Assembly: GCA_009928665.1 (NCBI GenBank)
Contig: SACF01000004.1
Span: 62,001-126,000, forward strand
Origin: Alphaproteobacteria bacterium
GTDB taxonomy: Bacteria > Bacteroidota > Bacteroidia > Bacteroidales > FEN-979
DNA length: 64,000 nucleotides
Reading direction: 5' to 3'
Positions within the stretch are counted from its first letter, which is position 1. Every line of letters begins with the position of its first letter. Positions 10,001 to 20,100 of this stretch are shown piece by piece. A program made the position numbers and the translations under genes. A model generated the notes under the pieces. The model did not search any database. It was not told the origin of the DNA and saw only the letters and a list, made by a program, of their open reading frames with translations.

Positions 10001-13000
10001 GTTCCTCCCGCAGAGATCGTCCAAAGATAATTCTGCATTCCGGGATCGGTTGTGTAAACTACACCGGTCGTTTGTTGGCAGCTCTGAACGGGTCCGTCAA
10101 TCCAGGGAACCGGAGCGGTTGTAATGGTGACATTTTTGATGGTCGGAGTAGCTGCGGTGCATCCATTCTGGTTCAAATAATTTACGCCAACGGTATGAGA
10201 TCCGGCACTGTACCAGATCACGGTAATTGAATGGGTTCCGGCGCCTGCAGTGATCACACCGGATGTCGAAACATTCCAGGTATATGCAGTCATTCCGGTT
10301 TCGGTGGTATAATTCACCGGTATTGATGTACAGCCCTGAACGGGTCCCGTAATGGTCGGGATAACCAGTTCATTGACGGTGACCGTTTTGGTCGATGGTA
10401 CCGCAGTACACCCGTTGGAATTGGTATAGGAAACGTAAACTGTCTGCAGACCGGTGGCTGTCCAGTTGATCGTCACGGTTGGTGAGTTGACACCCGAAAT
10501 AATAGTTCCGCCCGGGGTCACGCTCCACAGATAGTTCGACATTCCGGTTTCTGTGCTGTAAGATGCATCAAAGGTCACACATCCGCTTGATCCACCTGTG
10601 ATCAGCGGTACAGGCAGCGGATTTACCACAATGGTTTTCACTGTGGCTGAGGAGGCTGAACAACCATTGACGTCGTTGTAATTTACCGTGATGCTTTGGG
10701 TTCCCGACGACAGCCAGTTGACTGATATGGCCGATGTACCCTGCCCTGCTGCGATGACGCCGCCGGTTGATATGGTCCAGATATAATTGCTCATGCCGGC
10801 TTCGGTCGTGTAAATGTTTCCCGTGGTGGCCGGACAACCGGTAGCCGGACCTGTAATCACCGGAACCGGAAGTTCCCGGACGGTCACCGTCAGTGTGGAA
10901 GGCTGGGCGGCAGTACAGAGATCGGAGTTTACATAGTTGACTTTCACTGTTTTAATCCCAGATGAGGTCCAGGTAATCTGTACGGAGTCGCTTGTGGCGG
11001 TTCCACCGGCTGTTATAATCCCACCCGGAGAAATGGTCCAGGAATAGTTGGTTTTGCCGGCTTCTGTGCGATACACATTCCCGGTTGAATTCAGACAAAC
11101 ATCGGAGGGTCCGGTAACTGAAGGAACAGGTAACGGATGAACAGTACAGAAGAAAGTGGCAGGTGTGACCGCGTCGCATCCTGACAGGTTGATATAATTA
11201 ACTTTTACCCATTGATTTCCTGTCGAACTCCAGGCGACGACAATCGAGCTCGCGTGGTCAGACGGATTGGTGAGAATGGTGCCACCGGCTGAAACAGTCC
11301 ATTCATATTGCATCATACCGGTCTGAGTGGTGTAAGTATTCCCGGTGGAGCCAACGCAAGCTGACGCGGTACCGGTAAGTGTCGGAACCGGACGCTCATT
11401 GACGGATACATCAAAAATCGTCGGTACGACCGATAAACACCCGTGCTGATCGGTGTAACTGACTGTAACGTGCTGCAGGCCGGAAGCATTCCATGAAACC
11501 GTGATGCTGTGTGTTCCTGATCCGCCGGTGATGGTACCTCCTGACGAGACCGACCAGGTATATCCGGTCATCCCCGGATCGGTGGAATACTCAAACCCTG
11601 TTCCGCCGACACAGGCATAGTTTAAACCGGTAATGACGGGAAGAGGGGCCGGATAGACCAAAATAGTTTTTGTTGCCGGAACCGGCGCCGGACAATTGCT
11701 GGTATTGGTGTAATTAACTGAAACCGTCCGGTTGCCTGCCTGTGTCCACTTGACAGAGATGCTGCTGGTCCCCGAACCCGAGGTGATGATTCCACCCGGA
11801 CCGACGGACCACTGATACAGCGCCATACCCGTTTCGGTCGTAAAGACGACGGTTCCATCGATACAAACGGTATCGGCCCCGGTTATCGTAGGTTCAGGCG
11901 AAGGATAGACCGTGATTTGTTTTGATCCCGGAACCTGCGTAGGACAGCCGGAAGATCCGTTGATATAAGTGACGGAGATGGTATGGATACCGGTAGTATT
12001 CCATCTTACGCTGATGGAATTCGTCGAAGCCCCCGAAATGATAGTGCCTCCGGAAGAGAGGGTCCATTCATAATTGATCATACCCGATGTGGTGGAATAT
12101 ACCGATATTGCTCCGTTGCACATAATTTCCGGCCCGGTGATTATAGGAAGAGGTAAGGGCAGGACATTGATCGTTTTACTGGTTGCGACGGAGGCGTTGC
12201 ATCCTGCCGGATTTGTATAATTGACCGTAATGGTTTGCGTTCCTGAGCCTGTCCAGTTCACGCTGATGGCATTGGTCCCCTGACCCGCCGTCAAGATACC
12301 TCCGGAAGTTAAAGTCCAGGTATAATTCGACATTCCCGGTTCGGTAAAATAAACAACGCCGGCACTGGTCTGACAAATCGGGCTTGTCCCAGTTATAGTC
12401 GGGGCAGGCGATCCGGATACTGTAACTTGTTTTACTGTCGGATTGGCCTGTGTACAACCGATCGGATCGGTATAAATCACGCTTACACTCCCGGTTCCGG
12501 CACTGTTCCAGGTAATGGTAACGGTTCGGGTATTGGAAGCTCCGACAATGGTTCCTCCTGAGGATACAGACCAGATATAATTCTGCATTCCTGCCTCGGT
12601 GGTATAATTCTCACTATGACCGGTACAGGACTGCCCTGGTCCGGTAATCGTTGCCACAACATTGTTCTGGACTGTTACCGATTTGGTCGATGGAATAAGG
12701 GGAACACACCCGTTGGTGGTGGTGTAGACCACCGAAACATCCTGTTGACCGGGCGCTGACCATGTAATGGTGGCTTCAGCAGTGTTTGAACCGGAAATGA
12801 TGGTTCCGCCGGCTGTTACACTCCATTGATATCCGCTCATTCCCGTTGAGGTTTGATAAACTGTCTGGCTGCCATTGCAAACTGTTGCAGGGCCCAGGAT
12901 CACTGGAACAGGCGCCGCGAGTACATTTACGGCACTGGTGGAAGGGGTAGCCGGTTGGCATCCTTTCTGATTGGTATAGATTACAGAGATTGTTTTAGTC

Positions 13001-16000
13001 CCGGCCGTTACCCAGGTCACAGAGATCGATTCGGTTCCCTGACCCGAATCGATGGTTCCGCCCGTGGAAACGGACCACAAATATCCGGTCATACCCGATT
13101 CCGTAGCATAGGCGTAACCAGGTATGCCCTGGCACGGGGATGCAGGGCCAGAGATGACAGGTACCGGGAGCGGATGAACCGTGACGGTTACCACTGCCGG
13201 TGCGGCGGCCAAACATCCCGATTCATTGGCGTAATTGACGGATACCTGCTTTGTTCCCGGGCCGGTCCAGGTAACCGTGACGGAATTGCTGGAGGTGGTA
13301 CCTCCGGAGGTGATGGTTCCTCCCGGTGAAACGATCCAGGTATAATTGCTTTTCCCGCTTTCGGTCACATAAACATTGCCGGCCGCATTCTGACAAACGG
13401 AGTCGGGGCCGCTCAATGTCGGCACAGGCCGGGTTGTGACGGTCACCGGAAATACTGCCGGCGTCAGGGCCTGACAACCGGCGATACTGGTATAATTTAC
13501 TCCTACCGATTGCGCACCAAGGGTATTCCATTGAACTGTTATTGTGCTTTCATGGATTGAAGGATTTGTCAGGATCACACCGCCGGAAGAGACGGTCCAG
13601 CTGTAAGTACCCATCCCGGCCTGAGTACTGTAAGTGTTGTCTACAGAACCGACGCAACTGGGTGTCGTTCCTGTGATCACAGGATTTGCCGGTCTTTCAT
13701 TGACCGAAATATTATACTGGCTGGGAGCAGATGCAGTACAGCCATATTGATCGGTGTAGCTGACCCTCACATATTGTAATCCGGTCGCCGTCCAGTCGAC
13801 AGTAATGGTCGAAGTTCCAAGGCCGGTTGATATTGTCCCTCCGGAAGATACTGACCAATTGTAACCGGTCATTTCCGGAGCCGTCGAAAACACACTCCCC
13901 TGCCCGCTTGAACAGGCAAAGGAAGGACCTGATATGACAGGTACAGGCGGCGCAAGCACTCTGATAATCTTATCGGCGTAGGAAGGACAAACATTGGTTG
14001 TTGTATAACTGACCGTCACCTTGCCGTTGCCTGCCTGGGTCCATTTTGCTGAAATACTGTTGGTTCCCTGTCCCGAGGTGATGACGCCGCCGCTGACAGT
14101 CCATTGATACAAGGCCATTCCCGATTCTGTCGAAAAAACGAGGGTGCCATCCAGGCAAACGGTATCGCTTCCGGTAATGGTAGCCAGAGGCGTTGTGTTC
14201 ACGGTCACATTCTTCACAGAAGGCACCAATGTAGGACATCCATACGTATTCAGATAACTCACGCTGACGGTCTTGGCGCCGGAAGTGTTCCAGATCACTG
14301 AAATGGAATTGCTCCCTGATCCGGAGACAATGGTCCCACCGGTTGATACCGACCAGACATAGTTGGTCATTCCCGTTTCAGTGCTATAATAAACCGTTGT
14401 ACCGGTACATGCTATGGATGATCCGGAGATTACCGGTTGCGGTGTCGGATAAACGGTAATGATTTTGGACGTGGGTGAAGCTGCATTACACCCGGAACCA
14501 TTTTTGTAATTCACGGTGATGGTCTGTGTACCCGAACTGATCCAATCCACGCTGATAAAATGGCTTCCCTGCCCGGCGGTAATAATTCCTCCGGAGGTGA
14601 TGGTCCAGACATAATCCGACATGCCCTGTTCTGTAAAATAGATAACACCGGAACTTGAAGGGCAGATGGAGGTGGTTCCGGTTATCGTCGGCGAAGGAGC
14701 CGAGAAAACCTGGACATTTTTTTGTGTCGGGGTGGTCGCGCTGCAACCGCCCGGATCACTATACCTTACGGTGACATATTGGCTTCCCGCGGAATTCCAC
14801 CTGACGGTCACAGCATTGGTGTTGGCAGATCCGATCAGGGTACCGCCGGATGAAACGGTCCAAACGTACCCCGACATTCCGGTTTCGGTACTGTAAACCG
14901 CGGTATATCCGGTACAGGATGGATCGGGACCGATGATGGTGGGGATGACCGTCGACTGCACCGTAACGGCTTTTGAGGCAGGTGTCGATGCGGTACAACC
15001 ATTCGTATTGGTATAATTGACGGTAATAAATTGATTGCCAGTCGAGGTCCAGGTAACGGAGATGAAGTTTCCTGTAGCCGCCCCGTCGATGGTCCCTCCG
15101 CTTACCGACCAGGTGTACCCGTTCATCCCGGCTTCGGTGGTATAAACATTACCTGAAGTACTGACACATGCCGTTGCGGCGCCTGAAATGGTGGGTACGG
15201 GTAAGGGATTGACGGTGATCTTAACCGCGTTGGTATAAAGGGTTCCGCAGGATCCCGAGCTGGTCTGAGCCTGACGAAACCAGGTTGAAACACTCATCGA
15301 TCCGGGTTGGTAGGTCATATTGGTAGCCCCCGCGATCGGAAAGAAATTCAGGTTGTCGGTCGATTGTTCCCACTGGAACGAGTATGGTGTCAATCCTCCG
15401 GCAGGTACCGTTGCTGTAAGCGGCAGAGGTACCTGATTATAACAGACAGATTGGTTCGATGCTGCGGTTCCGGCGACAAACTGCGGATAGATGGAGATGT
15501 TATAGGTCGAAACCGGACCGGTGCAACCATTGGCCAAGGGGGTGATGGAAATTACGGCAAAGATCGGGACGCCCGAACTGTTAGCGGCAGTGAACGAAGG
15601 GATGGAAGATCCGGTTCCCGATGCGGCCAGTCCGATAGCCGTATTGCTGTTTGTCCAGGAAAAGGTGGTACCCGTCACCGGACTGGTCAGGGGGGTTGCA
15701 GGGGCGATTACTCCGCTGCAAAAAATCTGATCGGTTACAAGGTTTGCCGTTGGCGTGGGTTTCAGGGTCACGATGACGCCGGCCGAACCCGAACAACCGG
15801 ATATGGCAGATTCTGTGACGGTCAGCGTGGCCGTCTGATCCACCGAAGTGTTGTTGGTCCACACCACATTTACGGGCGATCCGGTAGATCCGCCGCTGAA
15901 CGCTCCATACCAGGATCCGGAGACCGGTAGCAATGACCAGGAGAAGGTTGAGCCGGTCGAACCGGAGACAGAATAGGGTGTGGTTATTCCGGGACAGGTC

Positions 16001-16917
16001 AGCAACGATCCACTGATAGATGGTGTGGGTGAAGCGATCACAGTGATGTTCCGGGTAGCGCTGGTCGCGGTGCATGATCCATCCTGAACATTTGAATAAC
16101 CTACGGTAACAGAAGCTGTGCCTGCAACTGTGCCTCCCAGCAATGTTATGGAGGAGGTTCCCTGACCGGTAAAAGATATGACATTGGGTGCAGACCCCGT
16201 CACCGTCCATACAAAGTTGTAATAGGTAATTCCCGACGGAGGCGCCGGTGCGTTCAGAACAGTGGAGGCGCCTGCACATAACTGATCCGTACCTCCGGTG
16301 ATGGCGCTTCCGTTGGCCGGAGGCGCTAAAACCGTAACATTTTGAAAAACAGGATCGGAATAACAAACCGTGGATCCTTCCCCGGGCCTTGAGGCCTGAA
16401 GTGCAATCGTATAGGTTCCCGGTGTCGTTGGCCAGGTAACGATTCCCATAGTCCCCGACCAAACCGGGGGCGACCCTCCGGCCACCACCCAATCATAATC
16501 TTCACCCACAACAGGATATGCTACAGAATAGGGATAACTTGATCCGGTACAAACCTGGAAGATCCCTAAGATCGCCGGTGTGGCTACACCTATCAGGACA
16601 GTTTTTGAAGCAGGACCGGAACCGGTAACGACATTTATTGTTCCGGTACCGGGTAACGATCCCCAGTCAACCGTTATTACGGGAGTATTCCCAATGACCG
16701 TCACCGGAGTGGCCCCGGTCGAAGTGATGGTCCAGGAATAGGGAAAAGTTCCGCCAACAGCTGTATAAACATTGACACCCGCGTCGACACAAACACTTTC
16801 AGGCCCGCTGATGGTGACCTGCGCAGCGACTCGCTGCGATAATCCTACTCCTAAAACCCAGAATGCAATAATCATTACCAGGCTATATGCATTCATTTTA
16901 CCCGTATATGTTTTCAT
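7069..16917 (-). CDS. Giant T9SS surface protein (3282 aa) of tandem Ig/PKD-like repeats
   Basis: The N-terminus MKTYTGKMNAYSLVMII... is a signal peptide ending near RVAAQ. Four less regular Ig-like domains follow, then a PKD-like domain with TNSNTAIGLAASGTG, then a distinct module with the motif GATNMTYQPGS. After that come about 29 units of about 83 residues. Their consensus is C..........YxTexGMxxYxW, SxGGxI, GTxxIxVxW, VxVNYTNxxGC and PxPxITG. Each unit has two cysteines, one at the start and one in the NxxGC loop, so a disulfide per unit is likely. A final pair of Ig-like domains (GNQWYRDNQPIPGATAQQY) and a T9SS type A sorting domain (VYPNPADNNITL, from about residue 3200) end the chain. 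It is an SprB-like cell-surface filament or adhesin candidate; ligand unknown. It is a paralogue of the neighbouring giant gene and shares its leader MKTYT. The 278 bp upstream hold no gene and no perfect -7 box. Confidence 0.9.
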   Translation of the reverse strand: MKTYTGKMNAYSLVMIIAFWVLGVGLSQRVAAQVTISGPESVCVDAGVNVYTAVGGTFPYSWTITSTGATPVTVIGNTPVITVDWGSLPGTGTINVVTGSGPASKTVLIGVATPAILGIFQVCTGSSYPYSVAYPVVGEDYDWVVAGGSPPVWSGTMGIVTWPTTPGTYTIALQASRPGEGSTVCYSDPVFQNVTVLAPPANGSAITGGTDQLCAGASTVLNAPAPPSGITYYNFVWTVTGSAPNVISFTGQGTSSITLLGGTVAGTASVTVGYSNVQDGSCTATSATRNITVIASPTPSISGSLLTCPGITTPYSVSGSTGSTFSWSLLPVSGSWYGAFSGGSTGSPVNVVWTNNTSVDQTATLTVTESAISGCSGSAGVIVTLKPTPTANLVTDQIFCSGVIAPATPLTSPVTGTTFSWTNSNTAIGLAASGTGSSIPSFTAANSSGVPIFAVISITPLANGCTGPVSTYNISIYPQFVAGTAASNQSVCYNQVPLPLTATVPAGGLTPYSFQWEQSTDNLNFFPIAGATNMTYQPGSMSVSTWFRQAQTSSGSCGTLYTNAVKITVNPLPVPTISGAATACVSTSGNVYTTEAGMNGYTWSVSGGTIDGAATGNFISVTWTSTGNQFITVNYTNTNGCTASTPASKAVTVQSTVIPTIIGPDPSCTGYTAVYSTETGMSGYVWTVSSGGTLIGSANTNAVTVRWNSAGSQYVTVRYSDPGGCSATTPTQKNVQVFSAPSPTITGTTSICPSSSGVIYFTEQGMSDYVWTITSGGIITAGQGSHFISVDWISSGTQTITVNYKNGSGCNAASPTSKIITVYPTPQPVISGSSIACTGTTVYYSTETGMTNYVWSVSTGGTIVSGSGSNSISVIWNTSGAKTVSVSYLNTYGCPTLVPSVKNVTVNTTPLATITGSDTVCLDGTLVFSTESGMALYQWTVSGGVITSGQGTNSISAKWTQAGNGKVTVSYTTTNVCPSYADKIIRVLAPPVPVISGPSFACSSGQGSVFSTAPEMTGYNWSVSSGGTISTGLGTSTITVDWTATGLQYVRVSYTDQYGCTASAPSQYNISVNERPANPVITGTTPSCVGSVDNTYSTQAGMGTYSWTVSSGGVILTNPSIHESTITVQWNTLGAQSVGVNYTSIAGCQALTPAVFPVTVTTRPVPTLSGPDSVCQNAAGNVYVTESGKSNYTWIVSPGGTITSGGTTSSNSVTVTWTGPGTKQVSVNYANESGCLAAAPAVVTVTVHPLPVPVISGPASPCQGIPGYAYATESGMTGYLWSVSTGGTIDSGQGTESISVTWVTAGTKTISVIYTNQKGCQPATPSTSAVNVLAAPVPVILGPATVCNGSQTVYQTSTGMSGYQWSVTAGGTIISGSNTAEATITWSAPGQQDVSVVYTTTNGCVPLIPSTKSVTVQNNVVATITGPGQSCTGHSENYTTEAGMQNYIWSVSSGGTIVGASNTRTVTITWNSAGTGSVSVIYTDPIGCTQANPTVKQVTVSGSPAPTITGTSPICQTSAGVVYFTEPGMSNYTWTLTSGGILTAGQGTNAISVNWTGSGTQTITVNYTNPAGCNASVATSKTINVLPLPLPIITGPEIMCNGAISVYSTTSGMINYEWTLSSGGTIISGASTNSISVRWNTTGIHTISVTYINGSSGCPTQVPGSKQITVYPSPEPTITGADTVCIDGTVVFTTETGMALYQWSVGPGGIITSGSGTSSISVKWTQAGNRTVSVNYTNTSNCPAPVPATKTILVYPAPLPVITGLNYACVGGTGFEYSTDPGMTGYTWSVSSGGTITGGSGTHSITVSWNASGLQHVTVSYTDQHGCLSVVPTIFDVSVNERPVPTLTGTASACVGSTGNTYTTQTGMMQYEWTVSAGGTILTNPSDHASSIVVAWSSTGNQWVKVNYINLSGCDAVTPATFFCTVHPLPVPSVTGPSDVCLNSTGNVYRTEAGKTNYSWTISPGGIITAGGTATSDSVQITWTSSGIKTVKVNYVNSDLCTAAQPSTLTVTVRELPVPVITGPATGCPATTGNIYTTEAGMSNYIWTISTGGVIAAGQGTSAISVNWLSSGTQSITVNYNDVNGCSASSATVKTIVVNPLPVPLITGGSSGCVTFDASYSTETGMSNYLWSVTPGGTIISGVNSPTVTINWTATGLQTVYVSYTNSNGCTAVPSTKTVTVNELVIPTITGPVQGCTSIPVNYTTETGMTAYTWNVSTSGVITAGAGTHSITVIWYSAGSHTVGVNYLNQNGCTAATPTIKNVTITTAPVPWIDGPVQSCQQTTGVVYTTDPGMQNYLWTISAGGTITSGSGTATVTVTWSVPGNQWISVNYTDPAGCQAATATVKNVVVAAAPVPVITGLSQLCNGTTAVYYCEAGMSAYSWTITPGGIITSGAGTNAITVDWISAGTQSITVLYTDLNGCAALTPSQKTVTVHPLPVPTITNDPVACVNGITTFITEPGMNSYQWTVSTGGTIIAGAGTQSIVVSWTTAGTKTITVSYMDPNGCYPQQVTFKTVSVSALPVPSIIGNGTACLGSAGNIYSTEPGMTNYIWTVSSGGTITSGAGTQTITVTWNTLTPQVVSVNYTNPAGCTASAPTQFGVTINPLPVPVLTGNATACAGSINNVYVTDPGMTNYIWSVSPGGTILTSTTTNTSSITVAWNTAGSQWVSVNYTNANGCTAAAPTLKPVVVQSSPNPVIVGISSACAGTTGVAYSTDPGFVNYLWSISPGGSITAGTGTNIITVTWITAGTQSVTVNYTNSNGCSAGQPTMKTVTVHALPVPTITGSSLSCLGGTTTHSTEAGMTGYQWTVSAGGTILSGSGSNSIQVQWTTAGPKTVTVNYTNINGCTAATPSTHTVTVYSQPVPTISGATSLCSGATGVVYSTEGGMINYLWSVTAGGLITSGTGTNMITVNWTIAGVQGVSVNYTDAHGCTATIPTNLPVSVNAVPVPTITGNTNPCMTSGNYSYLTEQGMLNYLWTVTSGGIIVGGQGTRNVQIYWTAPGAQNVTVTYTTPAGCNSQLSSLAVLVRSIPGTPGPIAGDTLICKPLTGVVYSVNPIPEATGYDWAVPAGATITSGANTNIITVSYGENAQSGNISVFGINTCGNGPYSPVLHVSVHPYPDAPVVTVIEPDTLVSSAPAGNQWYRDNQPIPGATAQQYVAYVPGQYFVISSPYGCASDPSNVIGVYPVGVGTQEAIRCQVYPNPADNNITLELAGARRGASLDIWLVDNLGNKRLVIKQFEVQGDTKLNVELGNPPAGLYQLILQWDQTRIIKKLIILNQE
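8311..10593 (-). repeat. Higher-order repeat cassette 3 (nine Ig-like units, more diverged)
   Basis: 761 codons. The register with the two other cassettes is clear for the D, E and G positions (CNGTTAVYY, VNGITTFITEPGM, GGTILTSTTTNTSSITVAW) and weaker at H and I. It is followed by two more units and the C-terminal domains. Confidence 0.6.
10594..12891 (-). repeat. Higher-order repeat cassette 2 (nine Ig-like units, A-I)
   Basis: 766 codons in the same unit order as the cassette at 12892-15180: C (ICQTSAGVVYFTEPGM), D (GCPTQVP), E (DTVCIDGTVVFTTETGMALYQW), F (VNERPVPTLTG), G (ILTNPSDHASS), H (AGGTATSDS). Equivalent E-unit motifs are about 2.29 kb apart, equal to the cassette length. Confidence 0.75.
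12892..15180 (-). repeat. Higher-order repeat cassette 1 (nine Ig-like units, A-I)
   Basis: 763 codons holding nine units. Types can be told by their opening motifs: B = DPSCTG, C = SICPSSSGVIYFTE, D = CTGTTVYYST...GCPTLVP, E = DTVCLDGTLVFST...GMALYQW, F = ...VNERPANPVITG, G = VILTNPSIHEST, H = with a longer SGGTTSSNS loop, I = GQGTESISV. The same order recurs in the next cassette. Confidence 0.75.
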
Positions 16918-17195
16918 CGGTAAATGGTTTGATATTTTTAGGTCAATTCCTGTTTCCTGAAGCTAAATTAACACAATTTTCCCTGCCAGTTGGTCATTCA
17001 TTAATATTATTCCTGCCGGCCCAGATTAAATGATCCTCACACCTGACCGGGTTCCCGGAAATAATAAATCCTTCCGTGATTATTGAAATCCGGAATTCAG
17101 GATGCAAATAACTGTCAGAAAAGGCTTAAATAATCCCGGACCTTGAAGTTTTTTCTAACATGATCCTGTTAATTGCTGAATTTCAGGAGCTGATC

Positions 17196-20100
17196 TCATT
17201 GCTTCACAATCCTGAATGTCTGTACCAGGTCACCGCTAATGATCCTGAGAATATAAATCCCGGTCGGGCGACCCTCTATCGATACTTTATGGGTACCGCC
17301 TTCCCGAAGTTCACCTGTGAAGATCCGCTCGCCCTTCATGGAGTAAATATCAATCCGTGAATCAATGTTTACGCGCTCTCCGGGATATTTAACATAGAAA
17401 ATACCCGTGTTAGGATTTGGATAAACTTTAAATCCGCTTACCGGGATTTCAGTCACCGGTGTCTCGATTGAAGTCGGAATGGTAACAATTGATGGCATGT
17501 TCATTCCACAATACATGCCATTGGTCGTAATGTATCCATGCAGGTATCCACCGGGTTGTACGCTTGTACCCGGTAACATCAGAATGTTGTGGCCGGCAAT
17601 GAAAGTAGCAGATCCACCACCGGACTGAACAATAAAATGGGTACCGCTGCCGGCGACCACAATGGTTTGGACGGCATCGTAACACGCGCTTTGCCCGGAA
17701 CCGATCGTGATATTCTGAACCATCACAAGGGAGGGGGGTAATACCTTGACCGTAAACACCGTAGGTGAAACAGAATGACACCCCGAAGCATTGATGACAT
17801 CAAGATTTACAGTCTGGTTGCCGGTAGTATTCCAGCTCACCTGGATCGTATAGGTTCCTGCGCCTCCCACGATGGTGCCACCGGCAGAGACGGACCATTG
17901 ATAACCGATCATTCCGGCATCCGTTGTATAGGTGGTGGTGCTACCAACCGTGGTTTCTGAAAGCCCTGAAATTACGGGAACAGGCGTTGGGAGAACCGTG
18001 ATCGTCCTGGCAGTCGGAAATTCTGCGCGACAACCTCCCGGCGTTGTATAATTGACGGTCATCCCTGAGAAACCGGGAGTCTGCCATACAACAGTGACAG
18101 CATAAGTGCCCTGTCCGCCCGTGATGACACCCCCGGGTAAAACAGTCCACTGATAATTGGTCATCCCGGGTTCCGTAACATAGACTTCTACCGAAGAAGC
18201 GCATGGCAATGAATTTCCCGTTATGGAAGGTACCGGAGGAGAAAGCACCGATATCGGCTTGATCGTGGGAACCGGATTTGAACATCCCTGAGCATCTAAG
18301 TAGTTCACTTCCATTGACTGGGGTCCGGTGGTATTCCACTGTACAAAAACCGAATAGGTATGTTCGCCTGAAAAGATGGTTCCACCCGGGGAGACCGACC
18401 AATTGTACTGACTCATACCGGTTTCGGTAGTGTAATTGAAAACGCCTGCCGTACAAGGCTGCGACGGACCCTGGATGGAAGGCACCGGGTATGGTGATAC
18501 CCAAACATTTTTCACGGTTTGGCTGGAGGCCTGGCAACCCAGTGTATTGGTGTAATTCACGGTAAGGGTTTGTGTTCCCGGGGTGATCCACGATACGGTA
18601 ATGGTACGGGTTCCATTGCCTGCTGTGATTATTCCTCCGGGAGAAATGACCCAGGCATAGTTTGACATACCGGAATCGGTAAAGTAAACAACTCCGGTCG
18701 AACCTTCACAAACCGTTGATGGTCCTGTGATTACGGGCGCCGGTAATGGATTCACGGTAACCGGAAAGACTGCGGGCGTAAGCGCCTGGCAACCGGTTTG
18801 CGGATTGGCGTAATTCACCGTCACGGTTCTGAACCCGGATTGCGTCCACCGGACCAGGATCACGGCAGTACCGATCCCGGAGGTAATGATGCCACCGCTT
18901 CCGACACTCCAGTTGTAGAGCGACATGCCTGTTTCGGTCGAATAGGCCACGGTCTGGTTCAGGCACACCTGCCAGGGCCCCGAAATAGTCGGAACCACCG
19001 GTTGATTAACATATACAGTTTTAACCGTAGGAGTGGCTGGCACACACCCATGCTGATCGATGTACGAAACGGTCACCGTCTGAACTCCCGCGTTGTTCCA
19101 GGTAACATTAATGGAACCTGTATGTTGGCCACTGGTGATCGTCCCGCCGGCTGAAACAGTCCAGGTATATCCCGTCATACCGGGATCGGTATTATAAACC
19201 ATTCCTCCGACACCGGGACAAACGTTAACCGGACCGGTCAGAAGCGGTACCGGCAATGGATATACCACCATAGCAACAGGTCCTGATGTTGCAGGATTTC
19301 CGGAGAGACAGGGAGAAGGCAGGCTCGAAGTAAGCACACAGGTCACCACATCGTTTACCGCCGGAACGTAACTGAAAACAGGATTGTTACTTCCTGCATT
19401 CACGCCGTTGACTTTCCATTGATACACCGGATTCTGGCCGCCATTGACAGGATAAGCCGTAAAGGTAACGGAAGTTCCCGCACAAACCGGATTTGCCGAT
19501 GGATTTACAGTGACGCTGACCGGTGGATAGGCGGAACAGGTATCTTTGAGACATCTTACCGATAATCCCAATGACTTATTGTTTGGATTTCGGCCCGCAG
19601 CGTTCAAATTGCTGGTCAGGTAACGGGTCCAGGCGTTGGTTGAACTATTCTGGGTTGAAGAGTAGTAATATCCGAATTCTTTCAGAGATCCGAATGTTCC
19701 GTCGGCGAAACGCAATCCACCGCCTAAGCCGGTGAATCCGCTGGTATTGACGGCCCCGGTATTGGGCGATAACCAATGCGATGTGCCGACCTCTTTCATT
19801 TTCCCGCCGGCAACACTTTCTCCGCTCAGATAGGTAGTCAGTACCGACCATTCCTCGTCGGCAGGGATATGCCATCCCTGAGGACATATCCCCTGAACTC
19901 CAGGTAGCGCAACATATTGCATCATTTCGTTCCATTGGTATAATCCACCGTAAACGGAACAATTTGATTCCAGATCCTGATAACAGTATTTTTCAAGTAT
20001 ACCATTTTGCGATTGTTCCTGATTTCCGTTGATGCGGGTTCCGGCATCCAGATTCTCTTTGAACCAGCATTGGGTTCCTATTTGTACCGTATGATAGGTC

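Noticed and set aside
8311..15180. CRISPR array or DNA tandem satellite
   Set aside because: The periodicity is about 250 bp, in frame and conserved mainly at protein level. There are no short identical repeats with unique spacers.
15581..16492. 303-codon open frame on the same strand inside the first giant gene
   Set aside because: It lies in another frame of a highly repetitive coding region. Its translation is rich in R, H, C and G, with no signal or known motif. Long shadow frames are expected in such repeats.
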